This document shows, in pieces, positions 26,447-35,521 of a stretch of DNA of 64,000 nucleotides. Source of the stretch: Alloacidobacterium sp963823845. Its GTDB lineage: Bacteria > Acidobacteriota > Terriglobia > Terriglobales > Acidobacteriaceae. Within the stretch, counting starts at the first letter, position 1. The number at the start of each line of letters is the position of its first letter. Where the stretch lies: the NCBI GenBank assembly GCA_963823845.1, contig CAWGND010000008.1, positions 434,001 through 498,000 of the forward strand. The letters run 5' to 3'. A program made the position numbers and the translations under genes. Below the pieces are notes generated by a model, which was not told the origin of the DNA, did no database searches, and was given only the letters and a program-made list of their open reading frames with translations.

Positions 26447-27349
26447 ATGGGCATCATACAGACTTTGGCGGTATACATAGCTATGACCTTCCCGCGCCCT
26501 GTTGTAATGCTCTCTCGCAGCCGCAAGTTTGGCCGGTATCCAGTGGCCAGATGGGCGATACACGCCTTTAGAACGATTCAAGCACCCATTGTTTTGCTGG
26601 TGCTGTTGTCGCTGGTGCATCCATCGCGGGCATTCGCGCCGAATTCCGACCTGGAGACTGTGCTGGCTGGCTCGCGCCAACGGATCCAGAAATTGGACTA
26701 CCGCGTGACCGGGCGACTCACACGGGTGGAAGCCGATGACAAGCGCACGAACTACAAGTTTGTCGCCAAGGCTCACTGGTTTCCCGACGGTCTGCGTGTG
26801 CTGTCCGAAATCTCGGGGCCGGGCTCAGCAAAGACGAGCCTTCTTCTGCATATTACCGTGACTGGGCAAGTGACCATCGAGGCGATACTTCCGGGCCAAA
26901 AGACTGCCAGCGTATTGCCATTCGAGCATTGGAACGACTCACTTGTGGGAACAGACTTCTCGTATGAAGACATGGTAGAGAACCAGTTCTTCTGGAAGAA
27001 TCAGGAACTCCTGCCACCGGCAAAATACGGAGCACGGAATTGCTTTGTCCTTAAGAGCACGTCTGGCTCTCCGGATCAGTCTGACTATAGTTCGATAACA
27101 TCGTGGATTGACCGCACCATTTTGTTCCCCGTGCATGTGGTGAAGACGTTTCGCGGATCGGGTCGGCAGAAGGAATTCATTTACTATGGGCTGCGGCAGG
27201 TTGGCGGCGCCTGGTCTGCCTCGCAAGTGGAGGCAAAGCAGCAGGGCAAGCCCGGCTCATCGATGATGGTCATCGAAGGGGGCACGGGAAAGGCAAATCT
27301 TGCACGCAAGGACTTTAATCTTGGCCCGTCCAGCGCTCCAGGAAAATAA
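26447..27349 (+). CDS. exported LolA-like outer-membrane lipoprotein-sorting-type protein
   Basis: A 300-residue protein (start uncertain; 26483 or 26507 also possible). After a basic N-terminus a signal sequence PIVLLVLLSLVHPSRAFA is seen. The mature part shows a LolA-like pattern: YRVTGRLTRVEADD, LRVLSEISGPGSAKTSLLLH, SLVGTDFSYEDMVENQFFWK, and WIDRTILFPVHVVKTF. GTDFSYEDM is typical of the LolA-like proteins that accompany MMPL/RND-type transporters. It is convergent with such a transporter directly downstream, so a joint role in envelope lipid traffic is a reasonable inference. Confidence 0.8.
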   Translation: MGIIQTLAVYIAMTFPRPVVMLSRSRKFGRYPVARWAIHAFRTIQAPIVLLVLLSLVHPSRAFAPNSDLETVLAGSRQRIQKLDYRVTGRLTRVEADDKRTNYKFVAKAHWFPDGLRVLSEISGPGSAKTSLLLHITVTGQVTIEAILPGQKTASVLPFEHWNDSLVGTDFSYEDMVENQFFWKNQELLPPAKYGARNCFVLKSTSGSPDQSDYSSITSWIDRTILFPVHVVKTFRGSGRQKEFIYYGLRQVGGAWSASQVEAKQQGKPGSSMMVIEGGTGKANLARKDFNLGPSSAPGK

Positions 27350-27417
27350 ATTGAAATCGCGCAATCAGGCTCTTGCGAAGCCCTGTACTGTCACTGGAAC
27401 ATTCACACCGTTCGCCG

Positions 27418-29691
27418 TCATGGGATAAGCTCCTTTTCAGACGTAACCGGGGCTCCATATAAGCCGAAGGGCCACCAATTCCAGTCGCCTGCAAGTTGCA
27501 AGAGTGCCGGCCCCACAACCACTCGCACGACTGTAGCATCGATGAACACCGCTACGGCGAGCGTAAAGCCCAGCATTTGGACGACCAGAAAGCTTCCCAG
27601 GGTGAATGCGATGAAGACGGCAATCATAATTGCTGCGGCGCTCGTGATGAGGCCGGCCGTACGCGCCAGGCCCTCGATCACCGCTGATCTCTCGGATAAA
27701 CCGCGCCGCCGTTCTTCGAGGACTCGGGCGACCAGGAAGACCTCATAGTCCATGCTCAATCCGAAGACGATGGCAAACGAGAGAATCGGCACGATCGGAA
27801 ATACGAAGCCGGTCGGTCCGTCGAGCCCAAAGAGTTTGCTGCCGTGGCCCTCCTGAAAAACGACAACTAACGCTCCGAATGAGGCACCCACAGAAAGCAG
27901 ATTGAGCAGAATTGCTTTGACAGCGGCAAACAAAGAACGTAGCCCGATCAAGAGCGCCACCAGGCTTCCCAATACCACGCCAAGGACTACCCATGGCAAC
28001 CGCTCTTTTACTACCGAGTCATAATCCGCGTTGAGCGCGGGAATACCTCCAACCCGCAGCACAGCCCCGGGCACGCCGGTTATCGCCGCGACATCGGAGG
28101 AACGCACCTCTCGCACCCACTGTATCTGTTCGTTGGGCGTAAGAGTGGCGATGGGCAGCAACTCAATCAAAGTAGCGTGGCCATCGCTACGCAGAAAGCT
28201 TTTGCGGATTGGTTCGGGCACATCGTTGACAGCGTCCGAGGTGTCAGACATTCCCGCCAATGTGGGGAGAGATAAGACCTCTTCCGCTCTAGGGTCGCTC
28301 TGGAAGTGCTGTGTCAGGCGACTGACGGCAAGCCAGCCCGCCGTTGAGAGCGGCGGAGATTGCGGCGGCAACTCCACGATCACCCGGAGAGACTGCACAA
28401 CACCCGATCGTCCCATGCCTTGAAGCGTGTGCAGTGCTTTGACCGACTCGGCTGCGGCCGGGAGCGAGTGATGATCAGGAAGTCCGGGAGAGATTCTCCG
28501 TGCCTGAAATGCAAGGATCAGTAGCGGAATCCCGGCGATGAGCAGAGCTGCCCAGGGTCGGCGGGTTATGATGTTGCCCCACTTCTCCCACCGCTCACTC
28601 GGCGCGCCCAGGCTGTTGGACGTTTTGAATCGTTTGGCTGGAAGAGGGATTCTGGCGGCATTGATGCGATACCCCAGCAGACCAAGCACCCAGGGCAGAA
28701 TGAATGTACACAGCATGACACTCAAAACGGTGACCAGCAGACCAGCTACCCCGATGGAGCGCAGTTCACTGATGGGCACAGTCAGCAGCGCTGAAAATCC
28801 GATTGCAACGGTTGTGGCCGAGATGAGCAGAGTCCGCCCCGCTTGATCGGCAGCAATATCGGCAGCACAGCCAGGATCACATCCGTCGGCCAATGCTTCG
28901 CGAAACCGGCTCACCATCAACAATGCATAGTCGATGCCCAAGCCAAGGCCGAGCATCGTTGCCAGATTCTGCACCAGAATCGACAGATGCAGATAATGCG
29001 CGAGTAGCGCAGCCGCGCCCATCGCCATCGAGATTGAGAGTATTCCAACCCCCAGCGGCAAGAGCGCGGCCACAACGCTGCCGAACGCCAGCACCAGCAG
29101 CAGGAGAGTTACCGGCATCGCTCGCTCTTCGGCATGGTTCACGTCATCTGCGCTGACCTTGCGAAGATCGAAGTTCAGCGGCGTCTCACCCGTAATCCCC
29201 AGTTTGATATTGGGGTATTGCGACCTGAGCTGACCCTCCATCCAATCTGCTTTTGCTCTCAGTTTGGGGACCATCGCTTCGACAGTTTCATCGTGCGGGT
29301 CCAGCCCGAAGATGATCAAGGCCCCGCCATTGTCCCCAGTGAACATGGGATCTGGCCAATCCACACTCGAGACGGCACCCGACACTCCAGGCACACTACG
29401 CAATGAACTGGTTAAGAAGTTCATTGCATCTGCGCCTTTTGCTGAATCCGGATCTGGAATACCGGTGATCACCAGAACCAGGCGGTGGGCGTAGGCAGAC
29501 TGGAAACGCTGCGCCAGTTCCTGGTCAACGTTTTCGAATTCTGCGCCTTTGATGTGAACAGCTGTCTCCAGGCGGCGCTCGACTTTGTAGGAAAAGGGCA
29601 GCAGGGCAAGCGCCATGACAAAGCCCGACATCGCTAGCCAGAATCGGCGGCGACGGGCACCATGGCCAATCTTGGGGCTTGTCTCTACCAT
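27418..29691 (-). CDS. MMPL/RND-superfamily transporter
   Basis: A 757-residue inner-membrane transporter with two repeated halves, each having one helix, a periplasmic domain and five helices. Halves begin at RRRFWLAMSGFVMALALLPF and near RRPWAALLIAGIPLLILAFQ. MMPL landmarks are LGLGLGIDYALLMVSRFREA in TM4 and FGLSMDYEVFLVARVLEERR in TM10, the latter with the Asp-Tyr pair used for proton coupling in this family. The start at MVETSPKIGHG is chosen over one 66 bases upstream. Substrates of such proteins are often lipids. Neighbour at 26447 is LolA-like and convergent. Confidence 0.9.
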   Translation of the reverse strand: MVETSPKIGHGARRRRFWLAMSGFVMALALLPFSYKVERRLETAVHIKGAEFENVDQELAQRFQSAYAHRLVLVITGIPDPDSAKGADAMNFLTSSLRSVPGVSGAVSSVDWPDPMFTGDNGGALIIFGLDPHDETVEAMVPKLRAKADWMEGQLRSQYPNIKLGITGETPLNFDLRKVSADDVNHAEERAMPVTLLLLVLAFGSVVAALLPLGVGILSISMAMGAAALLAHYLHLSILVQNLATMLGLGLGIDYALLMVSRFREALADGCDPGCAADIAADQAGRTLLISATTVAIGFSALLTVPISELRSIGVAGLLVTVLSVMLCTFILPWVLGLLGYRINAARIPLPAKRFKTSNSLGAPSERWEKWGNIITRRPWAALLIAGIPLLILAFQARRISPGLPDHHSLPAAAESVKALHTLQGMGRSGVVQSLRVIVELPPQSPPLSTAGWLAVSRLTQHFQSDPRAEEVLSLPTLAGMSDTSDAVNDVPEPIRKSFLRSDGHATLIELLPIATLTPNEQIQWVREVRSSDVAAITGVPGAVLRVGGIPALNADYDSVVKERLPWVVLGVVLGSLVALLIGLRSLFAAVKAILLNLLSVGASFGALVVVFQEGHGSKLFGLDGPTGFVFPIVPILSFAIVFGLSMDYEVFLVARVLEERRRGLSERSAVIEGLARTAGLITSAAAIMIAVFIAFTLGSFLVVQMLGFTLAVAVFIDATVVRVVVGPALLQLAGDWNWWPFGLYGAPVTSEKELIP

Positions 29692-30009
29692 GGAAGATCC
29701 ACGCCGTTTCCTGGTTCGCCTGAGATCAATGACATCATTTCGATGGATCGCGCACATTCATCATATAGGGTCAAACTGGACTCTCCAACCCGGCGTCGAT
29801 CCGGTCGCCGCTCAAAACAACCCCACTCAAGCTGTGCTTGAGTGGGCCACCCGCCAGTCCCTAACGGCTGTGCATCCAGCTCAATCGACTCGTGCAAGAT
29901 CGCGCTCTCTTACGCGCGCGAGTTTATGGGAAAATTGAGTTCCGGGCTGAAGGCGCGCTGAACTTAATCCGCCGTTTCGATTCCGCTACCGATGAATTCT
30001 CGGCTCATG
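29692..30009. other. intergenic stretch holding a palindromic repeat
   Basis: About 318 bases. It contains the promoter region of the MMPL gene and palindromic repeat copy 7 (29821-29854). The flank CAAAACAACCCC before the repeat is shared with copy 10. I see no gene. Confidence 0.4.
29821..29854. repeat. palindromic dispersed repeat, copy 7 (short loop)
   Basis: CCCCACTCAAGC TGT GCTTGAGTGGG CCACCCGCC: a perfect 11-bp stem with a short loop. Shares its left flank with copy 10. Confidence 0.85.
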
Positions 30010-30321
30010 TCACTTATCTAGGCAAAAATCGAGCCAATCGAGGCTCATCCTCCGCCAATCCTCCGTATTAGGATCATGCGTATCGAGATACTTTTTTACA
30101 TTTACACAATTCATATGTGGCTGTATCACTGGCGGAGCTGGGGCGGCGCCACCAAATAGTTTGTCTAGGGTCGGATAAAGGCTATCCTCAACTGCAGCTT
30201 TCTTCATCTCTTCAGTGCCAATAAAGAAATATTTCCCCTCGGAGCTTCGAAGGATGACGCCTTCACGCGCGTTCGATTTCGATAAGTCTTCGACCCTTTT
30301 CTTAAATTCAGTTTCGCCCAT
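30010..30321 (-). CDS. small soluble protein of unknown function
   Basis: A 103-residue charged protein with an AGGAG ribosome binding site. Residues 1-45 alternate helix and strand (VEDLSKSNAREGVILRSSEG, KYFFIGTEEMKKA); the middle contains a Pro/Ala-rich linker GGAAPAPPVIQPHMN; the C-terminus has a Trp-rich acidic helix (NTEDWRRMSLDWLDFCLDK). No signal peptide, membrane segment or known motif. I do not assign a family. Confidence 0.55.
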   Translation of the reverse strand: MGETEFKKRVEDLSKSNAREGVILRSSEGKYFFIGTEEMKKAAVEDSLYPTLDKLFGGAAPAPPVIQPHMNCVNVKKYLDTHDPNTEDWRRMSLDWLDFCLDK

Positions 30322-30390
30322 ACGACACTCCTCTGAGACGGCTAACCGCCGAGGAGGAATTCTAGCACCGGGTTTTTATTCAGCGCAGGT

Positions 30391-30475
30391 GGGTGGCCCA
30401 TTCAAGCCTTCTTTTGGCTTGGGTGGGACGGCTCGACTGCGGGACAGTCCGGCTAACCGTTCTTGCATTTCTGCG
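30391..30475. repeat. palindromic dispersed repeat, copy 8, in an 85-bp duplicated unit
   Basis: GGGTGGCCCATTCAAGCC TTCTTTT GGCTTGGGTGGGAC is followed by GGCTCGACTGCGGGACAGTC and CGGCTAACCGTTCTTGCATT. The whole ~85-bp unit is repeated at 31047-31133. It ends against the stop codon of the next minus-strand gene. Confidence 0.85.
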
Positions 30476-30985
30476 CTACTTCATAGCTGGTTTGGACTGC
30501 GGTTCGGTGTACGTCGTGCAACTGACCGAGGAATCGACTGTCAGTAGGTCCTTCATCGAAAGCGTGACCTTCGGCTGCTTCTCGATCTGTTTGATGGCGG
30601 ACACAAGATGCTCACGGGTCCACGTGCCTCCAAGTGGAGGAGCTTCAAAAGACACCCCTTCATCCGCATCCTTGGACAGTGCGAAGCGGGTGTTGTTTTG
30701 GATGTCGAAGTTCTGGCGTCCATTATCGTCGGTAAGGAAAAGCGTGAACGCGAAGCCATCCGGTCGTGAGGGATTCGGATAATTGACGACGTAGAGCATT
30801 TTCTTCTCAGGATAGGACTTCTCATCGAGAAGGTAGCCAAACGTCCCCTCCACCGCTTTGGACGGCGGAAGAAAATTCTTCGTGGCTAAGCAATGGACAG
30901 TCCGATGCAAGAGCGCCTGTCCTTGGTCCTGGGCATGGGCAGCACAACTCAAGCAGATCAACTCCCCTAGCAAAACGCACTTCAT
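30476..30985 (-). CDS. secreted protein of unknown function
   Basis: A 169-residue exported protein. The start MKCVLLGELICLSCAAHAQ gives a clean signal peptide with cleavage after AHA and has AAGGA about 9 bases upstream; longer starts spoil the signal. Mature residues show TVHCLATKNFLPPS, EKKMLYVVNYPNPSRPDGFA and FTLFLTDDNGRQNFDIQNNT, suggesting a mostly beta protein. Two Cys (HCL near the start, SCTTYT near the end) could form a disulfide. No known family recognised. Confidence 0.65.
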   Translation of the reverse strand: MKCVLLGELICLSCAAHAQDQGQALLHRTVHCLATKNFLPPSKAVEGTFGYLLDEKSYPEKKMLYVVNYPNPSRPDGFAFTLFLTDDNGRQNFDIQNNTRFALSKDADEGVSFEAPPLGGTWTREHLVSAIKQIEKQPKVTLSMKDLLTVDSSVSCTTYTEPQSKPAMK

Positions 30986-31046
30986 GGCAGATGTCCTTAT
31001 GGTCATCATCCTCATTGCCCCGGATCGTTATAGATGTAGATATAGG

Positions 31047-31133
31047 CGGGTGGCCCATTCAAGCCTTCTTTTGGCTTGAGTGGGACGGCTCGACTGCGGG
31101 ACAGTCCGGCTAACCGTTCCTGCATTTCTCCGA
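31047..31133. repeat. palindromic dispersed repeat, copy 9, second copy of the 85-bp unit
   Basis: GGGTGGCCCATTCAAGCC TTCTTTT GGCTTGAGTGGGAC followed by the same GGCTCGACTGCGGGACAGTC flank as at 30391-30475. The two units bracket the secreted-protein gene 30476-30985 in direct orientation. Confidence 0.85.
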
Positions 31134-31286
31134 TCCATTCGGATTCGATCTCCATGCGCTCGCTAGGCCGGTGAAGGAAGCTGTTTCACTCCCAGTCCTC
31201 GAGACGTGCACTCTCTCCCCTTAGCGGGCTGCGATGAATATACCGGAGCCTCTCCGCAAATTGTCGAAGAGAAAAAGGAGTGAAGA

Positions 31287-31319
31287 GAATGGTCGGCCCT
31301 GGAGGACGATTTTAGAACT
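31287..31319. repeat. GACGATTTTAGAAC element, solo arm
   Basis: GGTCGGCCCTGGAGGACGAT followed by TTTAGAACTT. Identical to 38452-38481; a full inverted pair of this arm occurs at 45955-46004. Confidence 0.75.
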
Positions 31320-31370
31320 TAGCTGTAGGTCCGCCCTCGGCTCATGCGGTCAGCTTACCGCGCAAAACAA

Positions 31371-31404
31371 CCCCACTCAAGCTGTGCTTGAGTGGGCCAC
31401 CCGC
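31371..31404. repeat. palindromic dispersed repeat, copy 10 (short loop)
   Basis: Same sequence as copy 7, including the left flank CAAAACAACCCC. The stretch 31134-31534 around it holds no gene that I can support. Confidence 0.85.
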
Positions 31405-31534
31405 CCGCAATGCGTGGTTTGTTCGATTAAGCGGCAAAACGGACGTAATTAAATTGCGGTCTCTCTTGGAGTCGGATCTGCAATAATCCTATTCGCCGAA
31501 AGTGGAGAAGTCTTCCAGTGACAGAGGTTGAGGC

Positions 31535-32023
31535 ATGCCCGGAGTACTTCCAACAAAAGAGCACGCACTGGAGCAATTTTCGAAGCTTACTTGCGCCATT
31601 GGTATTTATTTATTGCTTATTCTCCAACCGTTCCTAGCCATCTGGCTACTCTTCAAGAAATCGCCAGCCGCACTCTTCTACCCATATCTAGCCTGTGCTA
31701 TGCCTGGCGTAGTTCTTCTACTGCTCATCTCGAGACTAAGACTTCGGGAGGTGCAGGGTATGTTGCCCGAGCGTCTGGCACGCAACTGGGGCATGAGTGG
31801 CGCGCTTTTTGCTGTTTGCACTGTAGTTGCCGTTGTTTACTCCGGTGTGAGTCTCGGTCTGATGGACCAGACGAACATTGTGGGGGGCACTACCGTCTCA
31901 GTAGTATTGAGTGGGTCAGTAGTCTATGCTGTATTGCACTACTGGCACTCCACCGCATCTCCGCACGAGTCAGGCGGAAGATTGGACAAGTTAGCCCCAA
32001 ATAATGGGCAACAGTTGACATAA
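31535..32023 (+). CDS. integral membrane protein of unknown function
   Basis: A 162-residue protein with four hydrophobic segments at about residues 20-40, 48-67, 88-108 and 115-137. The N-terminus is polar (PTKEHALEQFSKL) and the C-terminus ends in a soluble tail. GAGGTTGAGG lies before the ATG. No motif allows a functional assignment. It is flanked by palindromic repeats on both sides. Confidence 0.6.
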   Translation: MPGVLPTKEHALEQFSKLTCAIGIYLLLILQPFLAIWLLFKKSPAALFYPYLACAMPGVVLLLLISRLRLREVQGMLPERLARNWGMSGALFAVCTVVAVVYSGVSLGLMDQTNIVGGTTVSVVLSGSVVYAVLHYWHSTASPHESGGRLDKLAPNNGQQLT

Positions 32024-32144
32024 GATCAATGCGCTGCCGCCAAGACTGTCGAACACAAGCTAACCAGTTTATTCTAAACGGTCCCCCTATGGGCAATAAA
32101 TTGCCAAGTCATTGAAACTAAAGGATCTCCGTACGGAATGGGGG

Positions 32145-32182
32145 GGTGGCCCATTCAAGCCCTTCTTTTGGCTTGAGTGGGG
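32145..32182. repeat. palindromic dispersed repeat, copy 11
   Basis: GGGTGGCCCATTCAAGCC CTTCTTTT GGCTTGAGTGGGG followed by TAGCTCGACTCGGGACA, a diverged version of the flank of copies 8 and 9. It lies about 40 bases before the adenylation-enzyme gene and may be in its leader. Confidence 0.85.
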
Positions 32183-32223
32183 TAGCTCGACTCGGGACAT
32201 GCAATACTTCTCAATAGCTCACA

Positions 32224-33840
32224 ATGAACGAACTTTGTGTCGAAAGGGAAGATTTCTCTAGTTCCGCAATGAACTACAATCTGGCCCTGCCCTTCTATGA
32301 AAACTCAATTGTGAACTCACAAGCGTTGGCGTTGTTTGTCGGTGAGACGCGCTTTTCCTACGGGGAGCTGGCTACTTTGGCCCGGCGCATTTCCGGTTGG
32401 CTAGCCGCAAAAAATGGCGAGACTTCGGGCAAGATCGGAATTCTTGCGTCTCGAACGATAGAAGCATATGCGGGTGTGCTGGGAACGCTGTGGTCCGGGG
32501 CGGCGTACGTTCCTATCAATCCTCAGACTCCCGAGGATCGTCTGATTCGCATTCTTCAGATGACTCAGATGGATGCGCTCATCACCGATCAAGCTGGCTT
32601 GGACATGCTCTCCGACCGCGTGCTGAAGTATGCGCCTGACCGGATTCTCTCCGGACCAGAGGCGAAACGATCGCCCTGTGCCCGGGAATTCCCAGGGATA
32701 AGCTTTGAGAACTTCTCTCAACTGGGTGATAACGGTTCCGATAAGCCTACTGACGTAGCGGAAAATGCGCTGGCCTACATCATTTTTACTTCCGGGACCA
32801 CGGGGACACCCAAGGGCGTCATGATTGAGACCGGGAGCGTCGCACGGTTTCGCCGCGTCGTGCAGGATCGGTGCGGATTCCAAGCCACCGACCGCGCCTC
32901 ACAGGTTGCTGAACTAACCTTCGACAACTCCGTGCTCGACCTGTTTGTAACCTGGGCAGCTGGAGCCGGTCTTTATGTAGTACCAGCCTCTCAGCTCATG
33001 GCTCCGGCGAAGTTTATCCGGGACCACGAGCTGACGATCTGGTTCTCGGTGCCTTCAACAGCATGCATTATGGAACGCCTAAAAATGCTTAAGCCAGGCG
33101 CATTTCCATCATTGCGTTGTTCGATCTTCGCCGGTGAGGCGCTGCCAGTTGCTGCCGCCCGGGCGTGGCAAATCGCTGCCCCAAACAGCGTCGTCGAGAA
33201 TTTCTACGGACCAACCGAAGTAACTGTCGACTGCATTGCTCAGCGGCTTGAAGATCCTCCAAATATCACGCGGAATCGCGGCTGCCTGGCTATCGGCAAA
33301 CCTTTCTCTGGTATTGAGGCGGGCATTGTGGACGAGGATCTCAAGTTTCTACCTGCCGACGAAGAAGGAGAGCTCGTCGTCTCGGGACGGCAAGTGGCAC
33401 GGGGATACTTCCAGGATAGCGACCTCACTGCGGCTCGCTTCCCAACGCTGGAGGGACGGCGCTGGTACCGTACCGGAGATCTGGCTTATCAGGATTCCTC
33501 TGGGGCCTTTCATCACCTGGGCCGGATTGACAACCAGGTCAAGATACTCGGGAACCGGGTAGAACTAGAGGAAGTAGAAGCTCATTTGCGCGAGATTGTG
33601 GGAACTGACCTGGTGGCAGCTGTGGCTTGGCCACTGGATGATGGCCGGGCAACAGGCGTCGTTGCCTTTCACTGTGCGCCTGGAGTTACCCGTGATGAGG
33701 TTCGCGAAGAAATGAAAAAACGTGTGCCTGGTTACATGATTCCTCAGCAGGTCCATCGCCTGGACGCTCTCCCGTTAGGAACCAGCGGCAAGATCGATCG
33801 CAAGGCATTGATCCGCATGCTGGATGCGGCGAAAGCCTGA
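32224..33840 (+). CDS. stand-alone amino-acid adenylation enzyme (DltA/NRPS A-domain-like)
   Basis: A 538-residue ANL-superfamily ligase that would activate an amino acid (or similar acid) as AMP ester and load it on a carrier protein. Core motifs are in order: YIIFTSGTTGTPKGV (A3), FDNSVLDLFVTWAAGAGL (A4 with Asp), NFYGPTEVTVDC (A5), RWYRTGDLAY (A7), LGRIDNQVKILGNRVELEE (A8) and TSGKIDRKALI (A10 with the catalytic Lys). No condensation or thiolation domain is attached, as in DltA. Three co-directional genes follow: MBOAT-like, carrier protein and methyltransferase. This order resembles dltABC. The residue activated cannot be read reliably by eye. Confidence 0.88.
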   Translation: MNELCVEREDFSSSAMNYNLALPFYENSIVNSQALALFVGETRFSYGELATLARRISGWLAAKNGETSGKIGILASRTIEAYAGVLGTLWSGAAYVPINPQTPEDRLIRILQMTQMDALITDQAGLDMLSDRVLKYAPDRILSGPEAKRSPCAREFPGISFENFSQLGDNGSDKPTDVAENALAYIIFTSGTTGTPKGVMIETGSVARFRRVVQDRCGFQATDRASQVAELTFDNSVLDLFVTWAAGAGLYVVPASQLMAPAKFIRDHELTIWFSVPSTACIMERLKMLKPGAFPSLRCSIFAGEALPVAAARAWQIAAPNSVVENFYGPTEVTVDCIAQRLEDPPNITRNRGCLAIGKPFSGIEAGIVDEDLKFLPADEEGELVVSGRQVARGYFQDSDLTAARFPTLEGRRWYRTGDLAYQDSSGAFHHLGRIDNQVKILGNRVELEEVEAHLREIVGTDLVAAVAWPLDDGRATGVVAFHCAPGVTRDEVREEMKKRVPGYMIPQQVHRLDALPLGTSGKIDRKALIRMLDAAKA

Positions 33841-34091
33841 AGCCATCGGAGTGCAGGCCCAGGCAATTATATGAATTCAACCGCCAAGTCAGCATTCGAC
33901 CCATCGTTGATTCCAGGGACGAACCTCAGCATCAAGAAATGGTGTGAACGAGTGTTTACCACCGATAGGCAGGTGTGGACGGGGATATACACGCTTAGCT
34001 TCAGGCCTATCCTTTTTTCAGAGGCTTACGGCCGCGTCAGATGGTCTGCGAATTGCACGCATGCCAGCTGACTTTCCGAATCCCCGGACAA

Positions 34092-35513
34092 ATGAGCCAA
34101 GCGGTCATACAGACGGAATTCACCAGTGCAACGGCCAAGCGTTGGGCTGAGTTCCGCCTCATTCCGCGCCTTGAAACCTATCCCGCAGTAGTCTCCTTTG
34201 TTCAGACCACCCTTGGGAGAGTTGTCTTACTGACCCTGTTCGGACTTGGAATGCGATACTTTCTTCCCGATCTTGCTTCTGTGTCGGGGTTGGCAATCAT
34301 GTTCGGGTTAATCACTTTTATGCCCGAATATCGTCGATTCCTTTTGGCTGTAGCCCCTCTGATTTTTGTGGTGCTTCAATCGATTCATGAGCCGTTTCTG
34401 CTGGTGGAAACTCTGAGTGTAGTGGCCTTGGGGATGTTTCTGTACTGGTGCGCCATACGCTGGCCCAAGTCGCGGTTCGGTCGAAGGCCAGTAGTGTTTC
34501 TGCTAACCGGCTTTTCCGCGCTTATCGTGCTCGCGTGTACGACCGCTCAACACTCGCGGCCATATCTGATCGTGTGGAATCTTGTCGGCGTCGTGGCGAG
34601 TTATATTTGGTTTATTGCCTATGCGGTGACTGACAAAAACTCGACGCTCCTCAGTGACGCCGGCTTGCAGCTAGCCTCCTTTCGGCCTCTATGGGGTAGC
34701 ACGAATACACCTTTTCCCAAGGGCGCGGCCTATCTCCGCGGCATCGAGTCAAAAACTCCAGAACAACTAGCGATTATGCAACTGAAGGGACTAAAACTGC
34801 TCGCATGGGCAATACTCCTGGCGGTTTTTCAAACCCTATGGTTCAGATTTTTCCATGGTTACCTGCGTATTCCAATGCCGGATCAGGCATTGGCAATGAG
34901 CGTAGGAGGGACACCCGTGGCCTGGCACCTTCGCTGGGAGAGCCAGATCCTGGCGTATTTTGAACTCATACTCAGCTTTTCTATTTTCGGCCACCGACTC
35001 ATCGCGTGTTGCCGCATGGCGGGATTCAATGCTTTGCGTAACACATATCGACCTCTGTCTGCGACGAGCCTCATAGAGTTCTTCAACCGCTTCTATTACT
35101 ACTTTAAAGAGTTACTAGTCGAGTTTTTCTACTATCCGGCCTTCCTGCGCTATTGGAAGAGACATCGCCGGTTGCGGACAGTCTTTGCGACCTTCGCCGC
35201 TGTAGTTTTTGGCAACTCGTTTTATCACCTAACCCGAGACTGGCATTTTCTTCGAGATGAAGGGTTCTGGAGAGGTATTGCGAGTTACCAGGTATTGATT
35301 GTTCACAATACCGCGTTGGCGGTCGGATTGTGCGTTTCACAATTGCGTAAGCGTGGACCAAAGCCCTGCGGATTCATACGCGGGCGTCTTTTGCCTGCGG
35401 TCGGCGTGGCCTTTTTCTATATCTTGCTAATTGTGTTCGCGTGCCAAGACCGGACGTTTACGCTCGCACAAACCTCGAAATACTTCGCCAGCTTATTCTT
35501 CATCCATTGGTAA
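34092..35513 (+). CDS. MBOAT-like (DltB-like) integral membrane acyltransferase
   Basis: A ~473-residue protein with about ten membrane segments. The C-terminal half holds SLIEFFNRFYYYFKELLVEF and the following RTVFATFAAVVFGNSFYHLT; a Trp/Phe-rich loop followed by a helix with an embedded His (GNSFYHL) matches the MBOAT active-site layout. The start is uncertain: ATG 34092 is used, 34041 is possible, and a short frame at 33871-34071 upstream has no support. MBOAT proteins such as DltB move acyl groups from carrier proteins to envelope acceptors. Its place between an adenylation enzyme and a carrier protein fits this role, with the carrier gene starting 9 bases after the stop. Confidence 0.7.
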   Translation: MSQAVIQTEFTSATAKRWAEFRLIPRLETYPAVVSFVQTTLGRVVLLTLFGLGMRYFLPDLASVSGLAIMFGLITFMPEYRRFLLAVAPLIFVVLQSIHEPFLLVETLSVVALGMFLYWCAIRWPKSRFGRRPVVFLLTGFSALIVLACTTAQHSRPYLIVWNLVGVVASYIWFIAYAVTDKNSTLLSDAGLQLASFRPLWGSTNTPFPKGAAYLRGIESKTPEQLAIMQLKGLKLLAWAILLAVFQTLWFRFFHGYLRIPMPDQALAMSVGGTPVAWHLRWESQILAYFELILSFSIFGHRLIACCRMAGFNALRNTYRPLSATSLIEFFNRFYYYFKELLVEFFYYPAFLRYWKRHRRLRTVFATFAAVVFGNSFYHLTRDWHFLRDEGFWRGIASYQVLIVHNTALAVGLCVSQLRKRGPKPCGFIRGRLLPAVGVAFFYILLIVFACQDRTFTLAQTSKYFASLFFIHW

Positions 35514-35521
35514 AGGTAACC

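Noticed and set aside
31528..32004. Alternative 158-codon frame over the membrane protein at 31535
   Set aside because: The 31535 frame has four clear hydrophobic segments and a better start; the other frame is Cys/Ser/Arg-rich as shadows often are.
3933..32182. CRISPR array formed by the palindromic repeats
   Set aside because: Spacing is irregular (tens of bases to many kilobases), orientation varies and no cas gene is present.
33871..34071. A 66-codon gene between the adenylation enzyme and the MBOAT-like gene
   Set aside because: No recognisable motif, no ribosome binding site and overlap with the likely start of the next gene.
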